Source: JAAOZP01 sp038848185 (GTDB lineage: Archaea; Thermoproteota; EX4484-205; JAAOZP01). From it: a stretch of DNA of 64,000 bases. Shown here one piece after another: positions 6,437-15,869 of the stretch. How positions within the stretch are numbered: position 1 is the stretch's first letter; each line of letters begins with the position of its first letter. The translations under genes were made by a program, and so were the position numbers. The notes below the pieces were generated by a model. The model made no database searches. It was not told the DNA's origin and was given only the letters and a program-made list of their open reading frames with translations. The DNA lies in the NCBI GenBank assembly GCA_038848185.1, contig JAWCNV010000009.1:1-64000 (forward strand), read 5' to 3'.

Positions 6437-8110
6437 ATGGTTTCAGGTTCAAAGCTAGTAGTGGATAAGCTGAGGGAGAACGGGGTTAAAACAATATTCG
6501 GTATACCTGGTGGAGCAGTACTGCCGCTTTTCGACGACCTGCATAAGGCGAGCGACATGGAGTTCATCTTGACGAGGCATGAGCAGGGTGCAACCCACAT
6601 GGCTGACGGCTACGCTAGGGCAACTGGGAGAGCGGGTGTAGTCATAGTGACATCCGGCCCAGGCGCTACTAATCTTGCTACTGGGGTTGCCAACGCTTAC
6701 CTTGATTCCTCACCTGTCATAAGTATTGCGGGTCAGGTTGCAACACCGTTGATAGGCTACGATGGGTTCCAGGAGGCGAACATATTCTCAATGATGATAG
6801 GGTTGACTAAGATGAATTTTCTACCTAGGAATCTGAACGAGTTGAACTCGGCTATTGAAAACGCTTTCAAGATAGCTCTCTCCGGGAGGCCTGGGCCTGT
6901 GCACATAGATATTCCAAGGGATGTTCAGCTCATGGAGGGTGAGCCGAAGAACAACACCTTCACCTACTCTTACAGGCTTCCTTCACCTTCAGACGAGAAA
7001 ATAACGTTGGCGTCGAAGATGCTTGTGAACGCTGAGAGGCCCGTCATCGTCTCCGGGGGAGGCGTAATAATATCCGGGGCCTCGAGGGAGCTGGTTGCGT
7101 TAGCGGAGCTTCTTAACGCTCCAGTCGTAACCACTCTCATGGGTAAGGGAAGCATGCCTGAGGACCATCCGTTGGCCCTGGGGTGTGTTGGGATGCATGG
7201 TAGAGTCGGTGCTATCAGGGTTGTCCAGGAGAGCGATGTCCTGCTTGCTGTAGGAATGCGGTTCAGCGACAGGACTACTGGTAAGCTGAGCGGTTTCGCC
7301 CCTAAGGCTAAGAAGATACATATTGACATAGACCGGTCTGAAATAGGGAAACTTTTGCAGCCTGATCTAGGTATTACGGGGGACGCGAAGGAAGTCTTGA
7401 GCAGGATTCACACAACCATACTTAAGCTGCTTCAAAAGGGTAAGGCGGGGAAATGGGGTGAGCGGCTTCAGCAGATAAGGGGGGAGTCCGAGTTCCTGTA
7501 CGACTATGATGCTGTTCCAGCTAAGCCGAGCACTGTTGTTAAGATTCTCAACGATTACGTGAGGCCTGAAGACTTTGTGACGACTGAGGTGGGTCAATGC
7601 CAAATGTATGCTTCGCTGCATTTCACTGCTAAGCGTCCAAGGCAATTCATATCCTCTGGAGGCCTAGGGACAATGGGCTTCGGGCTTCCGGCTGCAATCG
7701 GGGTTAAGGCAGCTTTCCGGGATCGCAACGTATTCGATATTGCTGGTGACGGGAGCTTCTTTATGACTTGCAATCAGCTTCCAGTAGCGGTTGACTACAA
7801 TCTTCCGATTATAGTGGTGGTTCTGAACAATTATTTCCTCGGTATGGTTAGGCAGTGGCAGGAGCTTTTCTACGATAGGAGGTATATGGCTGTTGACCTT
7901 AAGGGTAAGGCGGATATCGCTAGGGTTTCAGAGGGGTTCGGTGCAAAAGCCTTCAAAACAATGAGGATAGGCGAGCTTAAGGAGGCTTTGCAGACTGCTG
8001 TAAAACAGGGTGAGACTACTGTGTTGGATGTCATCGTGGAGAGAGAGGACAATGTTTTCCCAATGATTCCTCCGGCAGCGACGCTCGACGAAGTCATGGT
8101 TGGGAGGTGA
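6437..8110 (+). CDS. ilvB: Acetolactate synthase large subunit
   Basis: ThDP-dependent enzyme that condenses two pyruvates, or pyruvate with 2-oxobutyrate, in the first common step to valine, leucine and isoleucine. The 557 residues show the N-terminal pyrimidine-binding domain with catalytic Glu in RHEQGA (about residue 48), GPGATN near 75, the central FAD/DHS-like domain, and the C-terminal ThDP motif GDGSFF..N near 440-465. The ATG is set by GAGGTG at 6423-6428. First gene of ilvB-ilvN-ilvC-ilvD. The stop overlaps the ilvN GTG by 4 bases. Expression is probably controlled through the leader ORF upstream. Confidence 0.97.
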   Translation: MVSGSKLVVDKLRENGVKTIFGIPGGAVLPLFDDLHKASDMEFILTRHEQGATHMADGYARATGRAGVVIVTSGPGATNLATGVANAYLDSSPVISIAGQVATPLIGYDGFQEANIFSMMIGLTKMNFLPRNLNELNSAIENAFKIALSGRPGPVHIDIPRDVQLMEGEPKNNTFTYSYRLPSPSDEKITLASKMLVNAERPVIVSGGGVIISGASRELVALAELLNAPVVTTLMGKGSMPEDHPLALGCVGMHGRVGAIRVVQESDVLLAVGMRFSDRTTGKLSGFAPKAKKIHIDIDRSEIGKLLQPDLGITGDAKEVLSRIHTTILKLLQKGKAGKWGERLQQIRGESEFLYDYDAVPAKPSTVVKILNDYVRPEDFVTTEVGQCQMYASLHFTAKRPRQFISSGGLGTMGFGLPAAIGVKAAFRDRNVFDIAGDGSFFMTCNQLPVAVDYNLPIIVVVLNNYFLGMVRQWQELFYDRRYMAVDLKGKADIARVSEGFGAKAFKTMRIGELKEALQTAVKQGETTVLDVIVEREDNVFPMIPPAATLDEVMVGR

Positions 8111-8604
8111 AAAGCTTGGCTATAGATGAGAATCAGAGGTTTCTCGTGCTCAGGGTTTTAAACATGCCTGGAGTAATGGAAAGAATATGCTCAATATTTG
8201 CTAGAAGGGGTATTAACATAGACACCATTACCGTCGGGGTTCTAAACGGAAACTCCTCAGAGATCTCTCTCACGTTCAGCCTGCCGCAGGAGAAATTCGT
8301 GAATATTGTGAAAATACTGGAGAAGAATCCGTGCGTACTGGAGGTTAAAATAGGTTCATTGGAGTCGGACGTCATAAGGGAGGCGTTTGTAGCCGTTCTT
8401 AGAGGATGCGACTCCAAGGACAGTGACCACATCAGGATAAAATATCGTGCTAAGACAACTTTGCTAAGCGAATCAAGGCTTCTCGTCGAGCTTCTCGCAG
8501 ACCCCCGGATGGTGAACGATTTCAAGGAGGAGTTCGCAGACCGTATTGTAAGCTTTTCGAGAAGCGGAGTGATGATTCATGCACTGGGTCATTCAGAAGG
8601 TTAA
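8107..8604 (+). CDS. ilvN: Acetolactate synthase small (regulatory) subunit
   Basis: A 165-residue ACT-domain subunit that activates the large subunit and confers valine feedback inhibition in known homologues. The N-terminal ACT domain reads FLVLRVLNMPGVMERICSIFARRGINIDTI, the typical ligand-binding pattern; the C-terminal part matches the usual second half. GTG at 8107 overlaps the ilvB stop as GTGA; TTG at 8116 is an alternative start with GGAGGTGA before it. ilvC follows after 43 bases with its own Shine-Dalgarno. Confidence 0.93.
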   Translation: MKSLAIDENQRFLVLRVLNMPGVMERICSIFARRGINIDTITVGVLNGNSSEISLTFSLPQEKFVNIVKILEKNPCVLEVKIGSLESDVIREAFVAVLRGCDSKDSDHIRIKYRAKTTLLSESRLLVELLADPRMVNDFKEEFADRIVSFSRSGVMIHALGHSEG

Positions 8605-8647
8605 AAGCTTAAAAGAATTAGAGGCGACGAGGAAAAGGTGATGGTGA

Positions 8648-9631
8648 ATGGCTCGAATAATAAAGGATGAGGAAATAAGCATTGAGCTGATTAAGGGTAA
8701 GACTATTGCTGTAGTGGGCTATGGTTCACAGGGGGAAGCGCAGGCTAAGAACATCAGGGACAGCGGCGTTAAAACGATAATCGGCTTAAGGAGAGAAGGA
8801 GGATCATGGAAGAGGGCTTCTGAAGATGGGTTTGAAGTCTACGAGATAGGTGATGCTGTTAAAAAAGCTGAAATAGTATTAATGCTTATTCCCGACCCTG
8901 CTCAGCCTAAGATTTACAAGGAGCATGTTGAGCCAAATCTTTCTAAGGGTTCAACACTTGTTTTCGCGCATGCGTTCAACATACACTATAGGCAGATAGT
9001 GCCTGCACCATGGATTGATGTTGTTCTAGCAGCTCCTAAGGCTCCAGGCCCTGCTCTGAGAGATGCGTATGTCCATGGTACGGGGGTGCCTGGCCTGATT
9101 GCTGTCCACCAAGATTACACCGGGAACGCTTCTAAGATGGTCAGGGAATTGGCGAAGGCCATCGGATTAAGCAGAATAGGTTTGATCGAGACCTCTTTCA
9201 AAGAGGAGGTTGAAACAGACCTCTTTGGAGAACAGTCTGTTCTATGTGGAGGAGTAGCATCACTCATAAAAAGCGGTTTCGAGGTTCTTGTTGAGGCAGG
9301 GTATCAGCCTGAGGTTGCTTACTTCGAGGTTTTAAACGAGTTGAAGCTAATCGTTGACCTTATATGGGCTAAAGGATTATCAGGCATGTGGCAGGCTGTC
9401 AGCGACACTGCTAAGTACGGTGGGCTTACACGCGGTCCATACCTTATAGATGAGGACGTTAAGAAGAAGATGAGGAAGCTGCTTGAAGATATTCAGTCAG
9501 GCGTCTTCGCTAGGGAATGGGTTTTAGAGAACAGTTCTAATCAAGTGGTGTTGAAAACACTGGTTGAGAAGGAGAAGAATCATCTCATAGAGAAGACCGG
9601 GAGCAAAATAAGATCGATGGTATATAAATGA
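8648..9631 (+). CDS. ilvC: Ketol-acid reductoisomerase, class I
   Basis: Isomerises and reduces acetolactate to 2,3-dihydroxyisovalerate using NAD(P)H and Mg2+. At 327 residues it is the short class I form. The Rossmann motif GYGSQG lies near residue 24-29. The cofactor loop after beta-2 reads GLRREGGSW instead of the common NADPH-type pattern with a Ser next to Arg, so coenzyme preference is uncertain. The metal and substrate residues in TDLFGEQSVLCGG (near 190-203) and the C-terminal knot domain (EVLNELKLIVDLIW) are present. Third in the ilv operon. Confidence 0.96.
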   Translation: MARIIKDEEISIELIKGKTIAVVGYGSQGEAQAKNIRDSGVKTIIGLRREGGSWKRASEDGFEVYEIGDAVKKAEIVLMLIPDPAQPKIYKEHVEPNLSKGSTLVFAHAFNIHYRQIVPAPWIDVVLAAPKAPGPALRDAYVHGTGVPGLIAVHQDYTGNASKMVRELAKAIGLSRIGLIETSFKEEVETDLFGEQSVLCGGVASLIKSGFEVLVEAGYQPEVAYFEVLNELKLIVDLIWAKGLSGMWQAVSDTAKYGGLTRGPYLIDEDVKKKMRKLLEDIQSGVFAREWVLENSSNQVVLKTLVEKEKNHLIEKTGSKIRSMVYK

Positions 9632-9674
9632 CAACAAGTTTAAAGACTTACAGCATGAGGAAGAGGCTTTAGAA

Positions 9675-11306
9675 ATGAGGAGCGACACGGTTAAAAAGGG
9701 TGTCGACAGGGCTCCACATCGGTCTCTTCTCCACGCCGTGGGTTTAAAGAGAGAAGACCTTGACAAGCCTTTTATAGCAATAGTAAATTCATACACAAAT
9801 ATTGTTCCCGGCCATATTCGCTTGAATTTTCTTGCGGAAGCCGTGTCTAAAGGGGTTAAGGATGAAGGGGGCGTACCTTTTGTCTTCAACACGATAGCTG
9901 TTTGCGATGGGATTGCTATGAATCATGATGGCATGAAGTATTCTCTCCCGAGCAGGGAGGTGATAGCTGACTCTATTGAAATAATGCTTTCATCCCACAT
10001 GTTTGACGCTGCAGTCTTCATAGCGTCGTGTGACAAGATAGTGCCTGGGCATCTTCTAGCGGCTGCGAGGCTGAACATTCCTTCAATATTTGTCACTGGG
10101 GGGCCAATGTACCCTGGGGTTTTCAGGGGGAGGAGGGTTGACTTAGTATCAGTTTTCGAAGCACTTGGGGAATACCATGAGGGGAGAATGGGGCTGGAGG
10201 ATCTGAGAGAGTTTGAGGAGGCTGCTTGCCCGGGTGCAGGAAGCTGCGCAGGCCTGTTCACAGCCAACACCATGGCATGCCTAGTGGAGGCTATGGGCCT
10301 GTCTCTCCCAGGGATGGCTGCAACCCATTCTCTTGACGCTAATAAGGAAAGGCTTGCACACGAGTCCGGTAGAAGAATACTGGGGCTTTGGAAAGAGGGA
10401 GTCAAGTTTAAGGATATAGTTAAGCCTGAAAGCCTGATTAATGCTATAATCGTCGACAACGCGATGGGCGGATCCACCAACACTGTGCTCCACATAAGTG
10501 CCCTAGCAAAGGAGGCTGGCTACGACCTTCCCTTAAGAATGTTCGACGAGGTGAGCAGGAGGATACCGACACTCACCCTTATAAGACCCTCGGGTGAAGG
10601 CTTGATGATCGACTTTTACAATGCTGGCGGAGTGCCGTCGCTCATGAAAATACTTAGAAAGCATCTCCACCTAGATGTGATGACTGTGACTGGGAAGCGT
10701 CTCAGAGAGCTGGTCGAAGAGTTTCCTGATCCAAAGGGCTCGTTCATACGTTCACTGGAAAACCCGTATAGGGTTGAGGGTGGCATTGCTATCCTATGGG
10801 GCTCCCTGGCTCCCGAGGGTGCTGTGATAAAGCTTGCTGGGACACCGATGCAGCTCAGAGTGTTCAAGGGCAGGGCTAGGGTCTTCAACTCCGAGGAAGA
10901 GGCGGTGAAGGCTCTTGAGAAAGAGGCTCTTGCTGATAATACTGTTGTGGTCATACGGTACGAGGGTCTGCTAGGAGGCCCCGGTATGCGTGAAATGCTC
11001 ATGCCAACCTCACTCATAGTTGGCAGAAACCTTGTTGAGAAGACTGCTCTGGTTACTGACGGCAGGTTCTCAGGCGGGACGAAGGGGATTGCCATAGGAC
11101 ATGTTTCACCAGAGGCTTTCATGGGAGGGCCAATAGCCCTTGTGAAGGATGGAGACGAGATCCTTATAGATGTGCCTAAGAGAAGACTGGACCTGCTGGT
11201 TGACAGTGCTGAGCTTGAAGAAAGAAGGAGAAGATGGGTTCCTCAGGCTCAGAGGCTTGAAAGCAAGTTTCTAAACAAGCTGAGGGAAAACAGGTTTCTC
11301 CTTTAA
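9675..11306 (+). CDS. ilvD: Dihydroxy-acid dehydratase
   Basis: Iron-sulfur enzyme that dehydrates 2,3-dihydroxy-3-methyl acids to 2-oxo acids, the third step of valine and isoleucine synthesis. Its 543 residues match the family length. Cluster cysteines are visible in AVCDGIAMNHDGM, ASCDKIVPGHL and CPGAGSCAG; the C-terminal half has the conserved VTDGRFSGGTKG and GHVSPEA motifs. Fourth in the ilv operon; the MBL nuclease gene begins 3 bases after the stop, so the two are almost certainly cotranscribed. No transaminase gene accompanies the operon. Confidence 0.96.
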   Translation: MRSDTVKKGVDRAPHRSLLHAVGLKREDLDKPFIAIVNSYTNIVPGHIRLNFLAEAVSKGVKDEGGVPFVFNTIAVCDGIAMNHDGMKYSLPSREVIADSIEIMLSSHMFDAAVFIASCDKIVPGHLLAAARLNIPSIFVTGGPMYPGVFRGRRVDLVSVFEALGEYHEGRMGLEDLREFEEAACPGAGSCAGLFTANTMACLVEAMGLSLPGMAATHSLDANKERLAHESGRRILGLWKEGVKFKDIVKPESLINAIIVDNAMGGSTNTVLHISALAKEAGYDLPLRMFDEVSRRIPTLTLIRPSGEGLMIDFYNAGGVPSLMKILRKHLHLDVMTVTGKRLRELVEEFPDPKGSFIRSLENPYRVEGGIAILWGSLAPEGAVIKLAGTPMQLRVFKGRARVFNSEEEAVKALEKEALADNTVVVIRYEGLLGGPGMREMLMPTSLIVGRNLVEKTALVTDGRFSGGTKGIAIGHVSPEAFMGGPIALVKDGDEILIDVPKRRLDLLVDSAELEERRRRWVPQAQRLESKFLNKLRENRFLL

Positions 11307-11309
11307 CCC

Positions 11310-12329
11310 ATGGCCCAACCGCATGTTGAGCAAGTGTCGGTTAAACTAGACCGGTTTGCAACACTGCATCTTGAGAAGGGAGAAGCATCCCTTAAAACCT
11401 GCTCGGAAACAGCTTCAAACTACCTTTTCATCTCGCATGCTCACTTCGACCATATTGAAAAGGCGAATACGCGGAGCATGGAGGCAGTATGCTCTGAGGA
11501 AACGTTTCTCCTGTCCACGCTCAGAGGGCTTAAAATCAAGCGGGCTGATTCAAACCCCTTCAATCTCTTGGATTCGGGCCATATACTCGGCTCTAAAGCA
11601 ATATTTGTCGATACTGCTAACGGGGGAATACTGTACACGGGAGATGTTAATACTTCTCCGATGGAAGACCTGCCACGGCAAAAATTTCCTAAGGTTCACT
11701 CGCTGATAATAGAGTCTAACTATGGGCGTCCAAACCTGGTTTTCCCACCTAAACGTGAATTGCTGAGGGAAATTGTGGACTATGTGTATGAAGCAGTAAG
11801 GAGAAACAGGCCCCTGGTTCTAATGGGTTATCCACTCGGTAAGTCTCAGCATCTCCAAATGTTATTGGATCCTGTTCTTCAGGATATTGTAGAAACATAT
11901 GTTTCACCATCGATAGCCGGCTACAATGAGATATACAGCCTTTTCTCAATTAAAATAGGCGAGAAGAAAGTTTTCTCCTCCCAATCCTCCGAGTTGCCTA
12001 AGGACTGTTGCTGGGCGCTTTACTATCCTAATATTTCTGGCAGAAACGCTTTCCTTCAAATGCTTAAGAGAAAATACGGTGCGGTGTTAATCAGCTTCTC
12101 CGGCAGGTCGCTTCTCAGCGATTACAGGATGCTTGGAGTCGACAAGGCTTTTCCACTCAGCGACCATGCTGATTTCAACGGTCTGTTGGAAGTGGTTAGG
12201 GAAACAGTTCCTGAGAAGGTTTTCACAGTTCACGGATTCTCCAGAGAATTCTCGGAGGAGCTTAGAAAACTAGGTTACGATGCGCATGCTCTTAACCTTA
12301 AGAAAGACGCCTGCAGCATTCTTCTTTAA
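11310..12329 (+). CDS. MBL-fold/beta-CASP-like exonuclease
   Basis: A 339-residue metallo-beta-lactamase-fold nuclease of the SNM1/Ysh1-like group often annotated as mRNA 3'-end processing factor or ligase-associated exonuclease. The metal motif is HAHFDH (near residue 48), with GHILGS near 90, TGDVN near 110 and the late SDHADFNGL motif near 282. The gene lies directly after ilvD, an unusual position since its role is nucleic-acid processing; the likely reason is transcriptional read-through, not metabolism. RNA versus DNA substrate cannot be told from sequence. The stop is 4 bases from the convergent methyltransferase stop. Confidence 0.85.
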   Translation: MAQPHVEQVSVKLDRFATLHLEKGEASLKTCSETASNYLFISHAHFDHIEKANTRSMEAVCSEETFLLSTLRGLKIKRADSNPFNLLDSGHILGSKAIFVDTANGGILYTGDVNTSPMEDLPRQKFPKVHSLIIESNYGRPNLVFPPKRELLREIVDYVYEAVRRNRPLVLMGYPLGKSQHLQMLLDPVLQDIVETYVSPSIAGYNEIYSLFSIKIGEKKVFSSQSSELPKDCCWALYYPNISGRNAFLQMLKRKYGAVLISFSGRSLLSDYRMLGVDKAFPLSDHADFNGLLEVVRETVPEKVFTVHGFSREFSEELRKLGYDAHALNLKKDACSILL

Positions 12330-12333
12330 TCCT

Positions 12334-13458
12334 CTAATGTTTGCGTGTGAATATCACGAACTCGTCTGCATACCCGATTTTAACAACGCGGTCTCTTGTA
12401 GCAACCCTCCTGTTAACCAGCCATAACCGTTCTGTTTCGAAACCTGTTTCCCCTGCTATCTGTGAAAAAATTTTCTCGGACTTCACGACCCCCGTGGGGA
12501 AAACTCCTTGTGCTATGACGAATACTCCGACTCCTCCCCTCTTGAGCACGCGATACAGTTCTGAAAGCACCTTGCGAATATCTTGGAAGTAGGCTTTAGC
12601 TATCGCAGGCAGGTTTTCATCTTCTTCAAAAACCTCATTGTTTTTAACCGAATCCCCTATGTACGATCTCAGCATCGGCTCAGACCCTTTGAAGAAAAGA
12701 TCGTTTTCAACGCTGTAAACCTTGGTGTACTCAATCTTATTCAAATAAGGTGGTGAAGTTATCACCGCGTCAAACATCTCTTCCCCTAAGAATCTTAGGT
12801 TTCTAGAATCTGCCTTAATAGTGGTTGTAGACGACTTAAGTGTTTTCAGGCTTTCTAAATCCTTAAGCATTCGCCTAATCCTGTTTTTATAGAATTTTCT
12901 GAAGGGTGGAGTATTTCTATCCTTAACTATCCTCAGGAGTCCTCCGTCCTTAACTATGTAGGATGCTTTGATGGCGGCACTCATGAGGCCGAGCTTGAAA
13001 AAGCCTCTTGAGGTCTCATCCTCTATGTTTTCAACAACCCCTCTGAAAAACAGGATGTCCTCTAACACATGCCTCGGAAAAGCCCTCCGCACAAACCTGC
13101 CTGTCTCGCTCAGGCTCTGCCGCTTAAACCTCTCTGAGAAAACCCTGTTTGAAACATTCTTAAGAACGTTAACGTCGTAATCTGCTGTCTTAACCTTGGA
13201 CACGAATACTGGAAGCTCAGCCACATCTACGCCCACCGTGTTTATTCCAAGCTCCTTCCCAGTAAGCTGAGTTGTCCCAACCCCGCAAAACGGGTCTAAG
13301 ACCCATGAATCCTTCTTAAGCCCTAAGTATCTGGTTACGAGCAGCACTAAGTCGCGTGAAAAACCCTCCTTATAGTAGAACCAGTTATGTATAGGTGTAT
13401 GCTTGTTGGGCGTGAAGGTGACAAGCCTCCCTAATTCAAGCCTCTCTTCAATCATCAT
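12334..13458 (-). CDS. SPPY-type DNA methyltransferase, no restriction partner visible
   Basis: A 374-residue SAM-dependent methyltransferase. The SAM motif DPFCGVGTT comes first (about residue 55) and the catalytic TSPPYLNKIEY second (about 234), with a long insert between that probably includes target recognition. The Ser in SPPY favours N4-cytosine, though N6-adenine is possible; RNA methyltransferases of this fold usually have DPPY. The N-terminal PNKHTPIHNWFYYKEGFS is typical of archaeal members. No endonuclease gene is nearby, so it is probably a solitary enzyme. The start MMIEERLE has a second Met one codon later. Confidence 0.8.
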   Translation of the reverse strand: MMIEERLELGRLVTFTPNKHTPIHNWFYYKEGFSRDLVLLVTRYLGLKKDSWVLDPFCGVGTTQLTGKELGINTVGVDVAELPVFVSKVKTADYDVNVLKNVSNRVFSERFKRQSLSETGRFVRRAFPRHVLEDILFFRGVVENIEDETSRGFFKLGLMSAAIKASYIVKDGGLLRIVKDRNTPPFRKFYKNRIRRMLKDLESLKTLKSSTTTIKADSRNLRFLGEEMFDAVITSPPYLNKIEYTKVYSVENDLFFKGSEPMLRSYIGDSVKNNEVFEEDENLPAIAKAYFQDIRKVLSELYRVLKRGGVGVFVIAQGVFPTGVVKSEKIFSQIAGETGFETERLWLVNRRVATRDRVVKIGYADEFVIFTRKH

Positions 13459-13583
13459 GATGAGTATTCCTTTTTCAGCCTCAGAATGTTAGCCAGCCTC
13501 ATGGTTTTTAAATTTTCGGAGAATGCCTCTGAAGCAAGTCTGTATAACCCTTATTAGCCAGTTTCAAAGGTTATCTGGATAGG

Positions 13584-15101
13584 ATGTCTGAGAACGGTGT
13601 TGATGAAGGTATATATCGCAGTCGCTTAGGGCCGGCTTTCTCAGAGGCTACGAAGTATACATCAAGTATTAGAGAGGACATATGGATATTTAATGAGGAC
13701 ATAGAATGTACGGTTGCACATGACTTCATGCTTATGAAGCAGGGGTACATGTCTGAAGAGCAGTTTAGGAAGATACTTGCCGCGATTAAAAAACTAAGAG
13801 ATGAAGAAAAGTTAAACCAGCTTAGTGTTGAGAAATACGAGGATGTGCATGAGCTCATAGAGTCGTTCATAGTGAAAGAAACAGGTATAGAGGTCGGCGG
13901 CTTGATTCACACAGCGCGTTCTAGGAATGACCAAGTTGTGACTGCAGTAAGGTTGAAAACGAGAAGGGAGCTTCTAAAAATCTTGAGGGGGATAGTTGAG
14001 CTAGAGGAAGTGCTTCTTAAAAAGGCTGGTGAAAGCATTAACCTCCTCTTCCCGTTCTACACTCACCTGCAGCAGGCGCAGGCCGCTCCTCTCTCTCACT
14101 ATTTCCTAGGGTACTTTGACGCTTTGCTAAGGGATTTCAACAGGCTATCTGAATCATTAAAAAGAGTTAATCTTAATCCTCTTGGAAGCGTTGCAATAGT
14201 TGGCACCTCCCTAAAAATAGATCGAGGAATCACGACGGAACTACTGGGGTTCGACGGTCTTGTAGAAAACTCTTTTGACGCAGTATCCTCTAGAGACTTC
14301 GCGCTTGAAGTGGTTTCAAACCTTAACATTCTCATGCTTAACCTAAGCAGAATCATGGAGGACTTCGTAATATGGCTTTCCTCAGAATTCGGGTTCTTCA
14401 CATTGCCCGATGAGCTGGCATTTCCTTCAAGCGCTATGCCAAATAAGAAGAATCCCTGTATGCTTGAGCTGGCTCGTGCAAGGTCTGGGAGGGTTTTCTC
14501 AAGCCTTGCTTGGCTCACAATGGTTTGTAAGGCAGTGCCCAGCGGCTACGTCAGGGACCTTCAGGAGACCAAGCCTCCTCTTATTGAGGCTATTAAAACA
14601 GCTGAAGAAACGATTAAGATTGTTAAGATGCTGGTGGAGAACCTAAGGGAGAACCGTGAGAAGATTAAGTCTTCTATTGAACCGAGCATCATAGCGCTGG
14701 ATATTGCTGAGAGAATTGTTGAAGAAGCAAAAGTCCCGTTTAGGCTTGCTCATAAACTGGTTGGGGAAATGGTGAAACACAGCGTTAAGAAGAATAGGGA
14801 GTTGAGGAGCTTGGAGAAGGAGGAGTTGAAAGATATTTCTCTAAGTATACTTGGCAGGGATATGAGTCTCCTCCTAATTGAAATCTTGAAAAAAGATGAG
14901 AAGGCTTTGGTTTCACTAAGAGCCTCAACTGGTGCAGGCTCATCGGAGAAGGATAAGGAGATGCTTTCAAGTAGGGAGATGCTTCTAAAGGAGTGTCGTT
15001 CTAAGCTGGATGCGATGGTTCGGAAAGATAGTGATGCTAGAAGGCTTCTTGAAGATTCTGTCAGCAGGTTTATGCGAGGCTTTTCTTTTGCTTTGCCTTA
15101 A
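13584..15101 (+). CDS. argH: Argininosuccinate lyase
   Basis: Cleaves argininosuccinate to arginine and fumarate. Its 505 residues have the superfamily signature SSAMPNKKNP (about 280-289), the HTARSRNDQ motif near 110, and the THLQQAQ motif near 155, where the catalytic His lies. The C-terminal tail is somewhat longer than in bacterial enzymes. The gene stands alone; argG lies 48 kb away at the window end, so the arginine genes are dispersed. A long inverted repeat follows the stop. Confidence 0.96.
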   Translation: MSENGVDEGIYRSRLGPAFSEATKYTSSIREDIWIFNEDIECTVAHDFMLMKQGYMSEEQFRKILAAIKKLRDEEKLNQLSVEKYEDVHELIESFIVKETGIEVGGLIHTARSRNDQVVTAVRLKTRRELLKILRGIVELEEVLLKKAGESINLLFPFYTHLQQAQAAPLSHYFLGYFDALLRDFNRLSESLKRVNLNPLGSVAIVGTSLKIDRGITTELLGFDGLVENSFDAVSSRDFALEVVSNLNILMLNLSRIMEDFVIWLSSEFGFFTLPDELAFPSSAMPNKKNPCMLELARARSGRVFSSLAWLTMVCKAVPSGYVRDLQETKPPLIEAIKTAEETIKIVKMLVENLRENREKIKSSIEPSIIALDIAERIVEEAKVPFRLAHKLVGEMVKHSVKKNRELRSLEKEELKDISLSILGRDMSLLLIEILKKDEKALVSLRASTGAGSSEKDKEMLSSREMLLKECRSKLDAMVRKDSDARRLLEDSVSRFMRGFSFALP

Positions 15102-15114
15102 GTAAGGGCTGATT

Positions 15115-15145
15115 AAAACAGTGTTTTAGCATCAAAAACTGTTTT
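15115..15145. terminator. A/T-ended inverted repeat after argH
   Basis: AAAACAGTGTTTT (15115-15127) and AAAAACTGTTTT (15134-15145) form a stem of about 12 bp with one bulge and a 6-base loop, 14 bases after the argH stop. The right arm ends in T5, suiting termination; the symmetry would also suit a protein-binding site. Confidence 0.5.
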
Positions 15146-15263
15146 TCAGGTGTTAAAGAGGTTGTTTAATATCCGGATAATAATGGTTGACAATCGTCGT
15201 TAGCGTTATATACTAATGTCGAGATAAAAGAATAAAAGCCACCCTGAGACTTTCCTCCGTAGG

Positions 15264-15869
15264 TTGCTAATTAGAAAGGAGAAGATAATCGGCCTCCAGG
15301 TTTACGATAGGAAGGGCCGGTTCGTCGGCACTGTGAAGGATATAGGCTTCGTCCTAGGTGAAAACCTAGTTGGGATAGTTGTCGTGGGAAGAGACAACCG
15401 TGAAATGGAGTTTATTTGGAGCGAGGTTGAGGCTGCTGAAGACATAGTTATTTTAAAGAAGGAAGTCACTATTCCAGTCACCGCCCCCGTGCCTAAGAAG
15501 ACTGCTGTCGAGACACATGAGGAAGCAAAGGCTCCTGCCAAGGAACAGTTAGCAACGAGTCCTCCAGCCCCAGTGGAGAAGCCTCAACCACTTGCAATGG
15601 CTAGGGAGACAGAGGTTCAAGTAGCTTCTAAAAGCGGGATCGGCGGGGTTTCAGAACTGCAGCCTTCTTTCAAGGAGCCGGCTGATTACGGTAGTGTTTC
15701 ATTAGATCAGGCTGAGGCTGCAAGCCCAGAATTCCAACCGGGATTAGAGGAACCTGAGAAAACAGAGGAGGAGACTGTTTCAACCACTAAAACATGTCCT
15801 AAATGCGGAGCTATAAACAATGCTCGCTACAAGTTCTGCTTCAGATGTGGAACTAGACTGCCTGCTTAA
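15264..15869 (+). CDS. PRC-barrel protein with C-terminal zinc ribbon
   Basis: A 201-residue protein with three parts: an N-terminal PRC-barrel (about 1-70, GLQVYDRKGRFVGTVKDIGF), a low-complexity Pro/Glu/Ala linker (about 70-170), and a C-terminal zinc ribbon (CPKCGAINNARYKFCFRCG). PRC-barrels act in ribosome maturation and, in archaea, in division-site assembly; which applies here is unknown. The start is TTG at 15264; a TATA-like GTTATATAC lies near 15205. The stop overlaps the convergent KaiC-like gene by 4 bases, and that protein carries a very similar zinc ribbon, suggesting a common partner or pathway. Confidence 0.75.
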   Translation: MLIRKEKIIGLQVYDRKGRFVGTVKDIGFVLGENLVGIVVVGRDNREMEFIWSEVEAAEDIVILKKEVTIPVTAPVPKKTAVETHEEAKAPAKEQLATSPPAPVEKPQPLAMARETEVQVASKSGIGGVSELQPSFKEPADYGSVSLDQAEAASPEFQPGLEEPEKTEEETVSTTKTCPKCGAINNARYKFCFRCGTRLPA

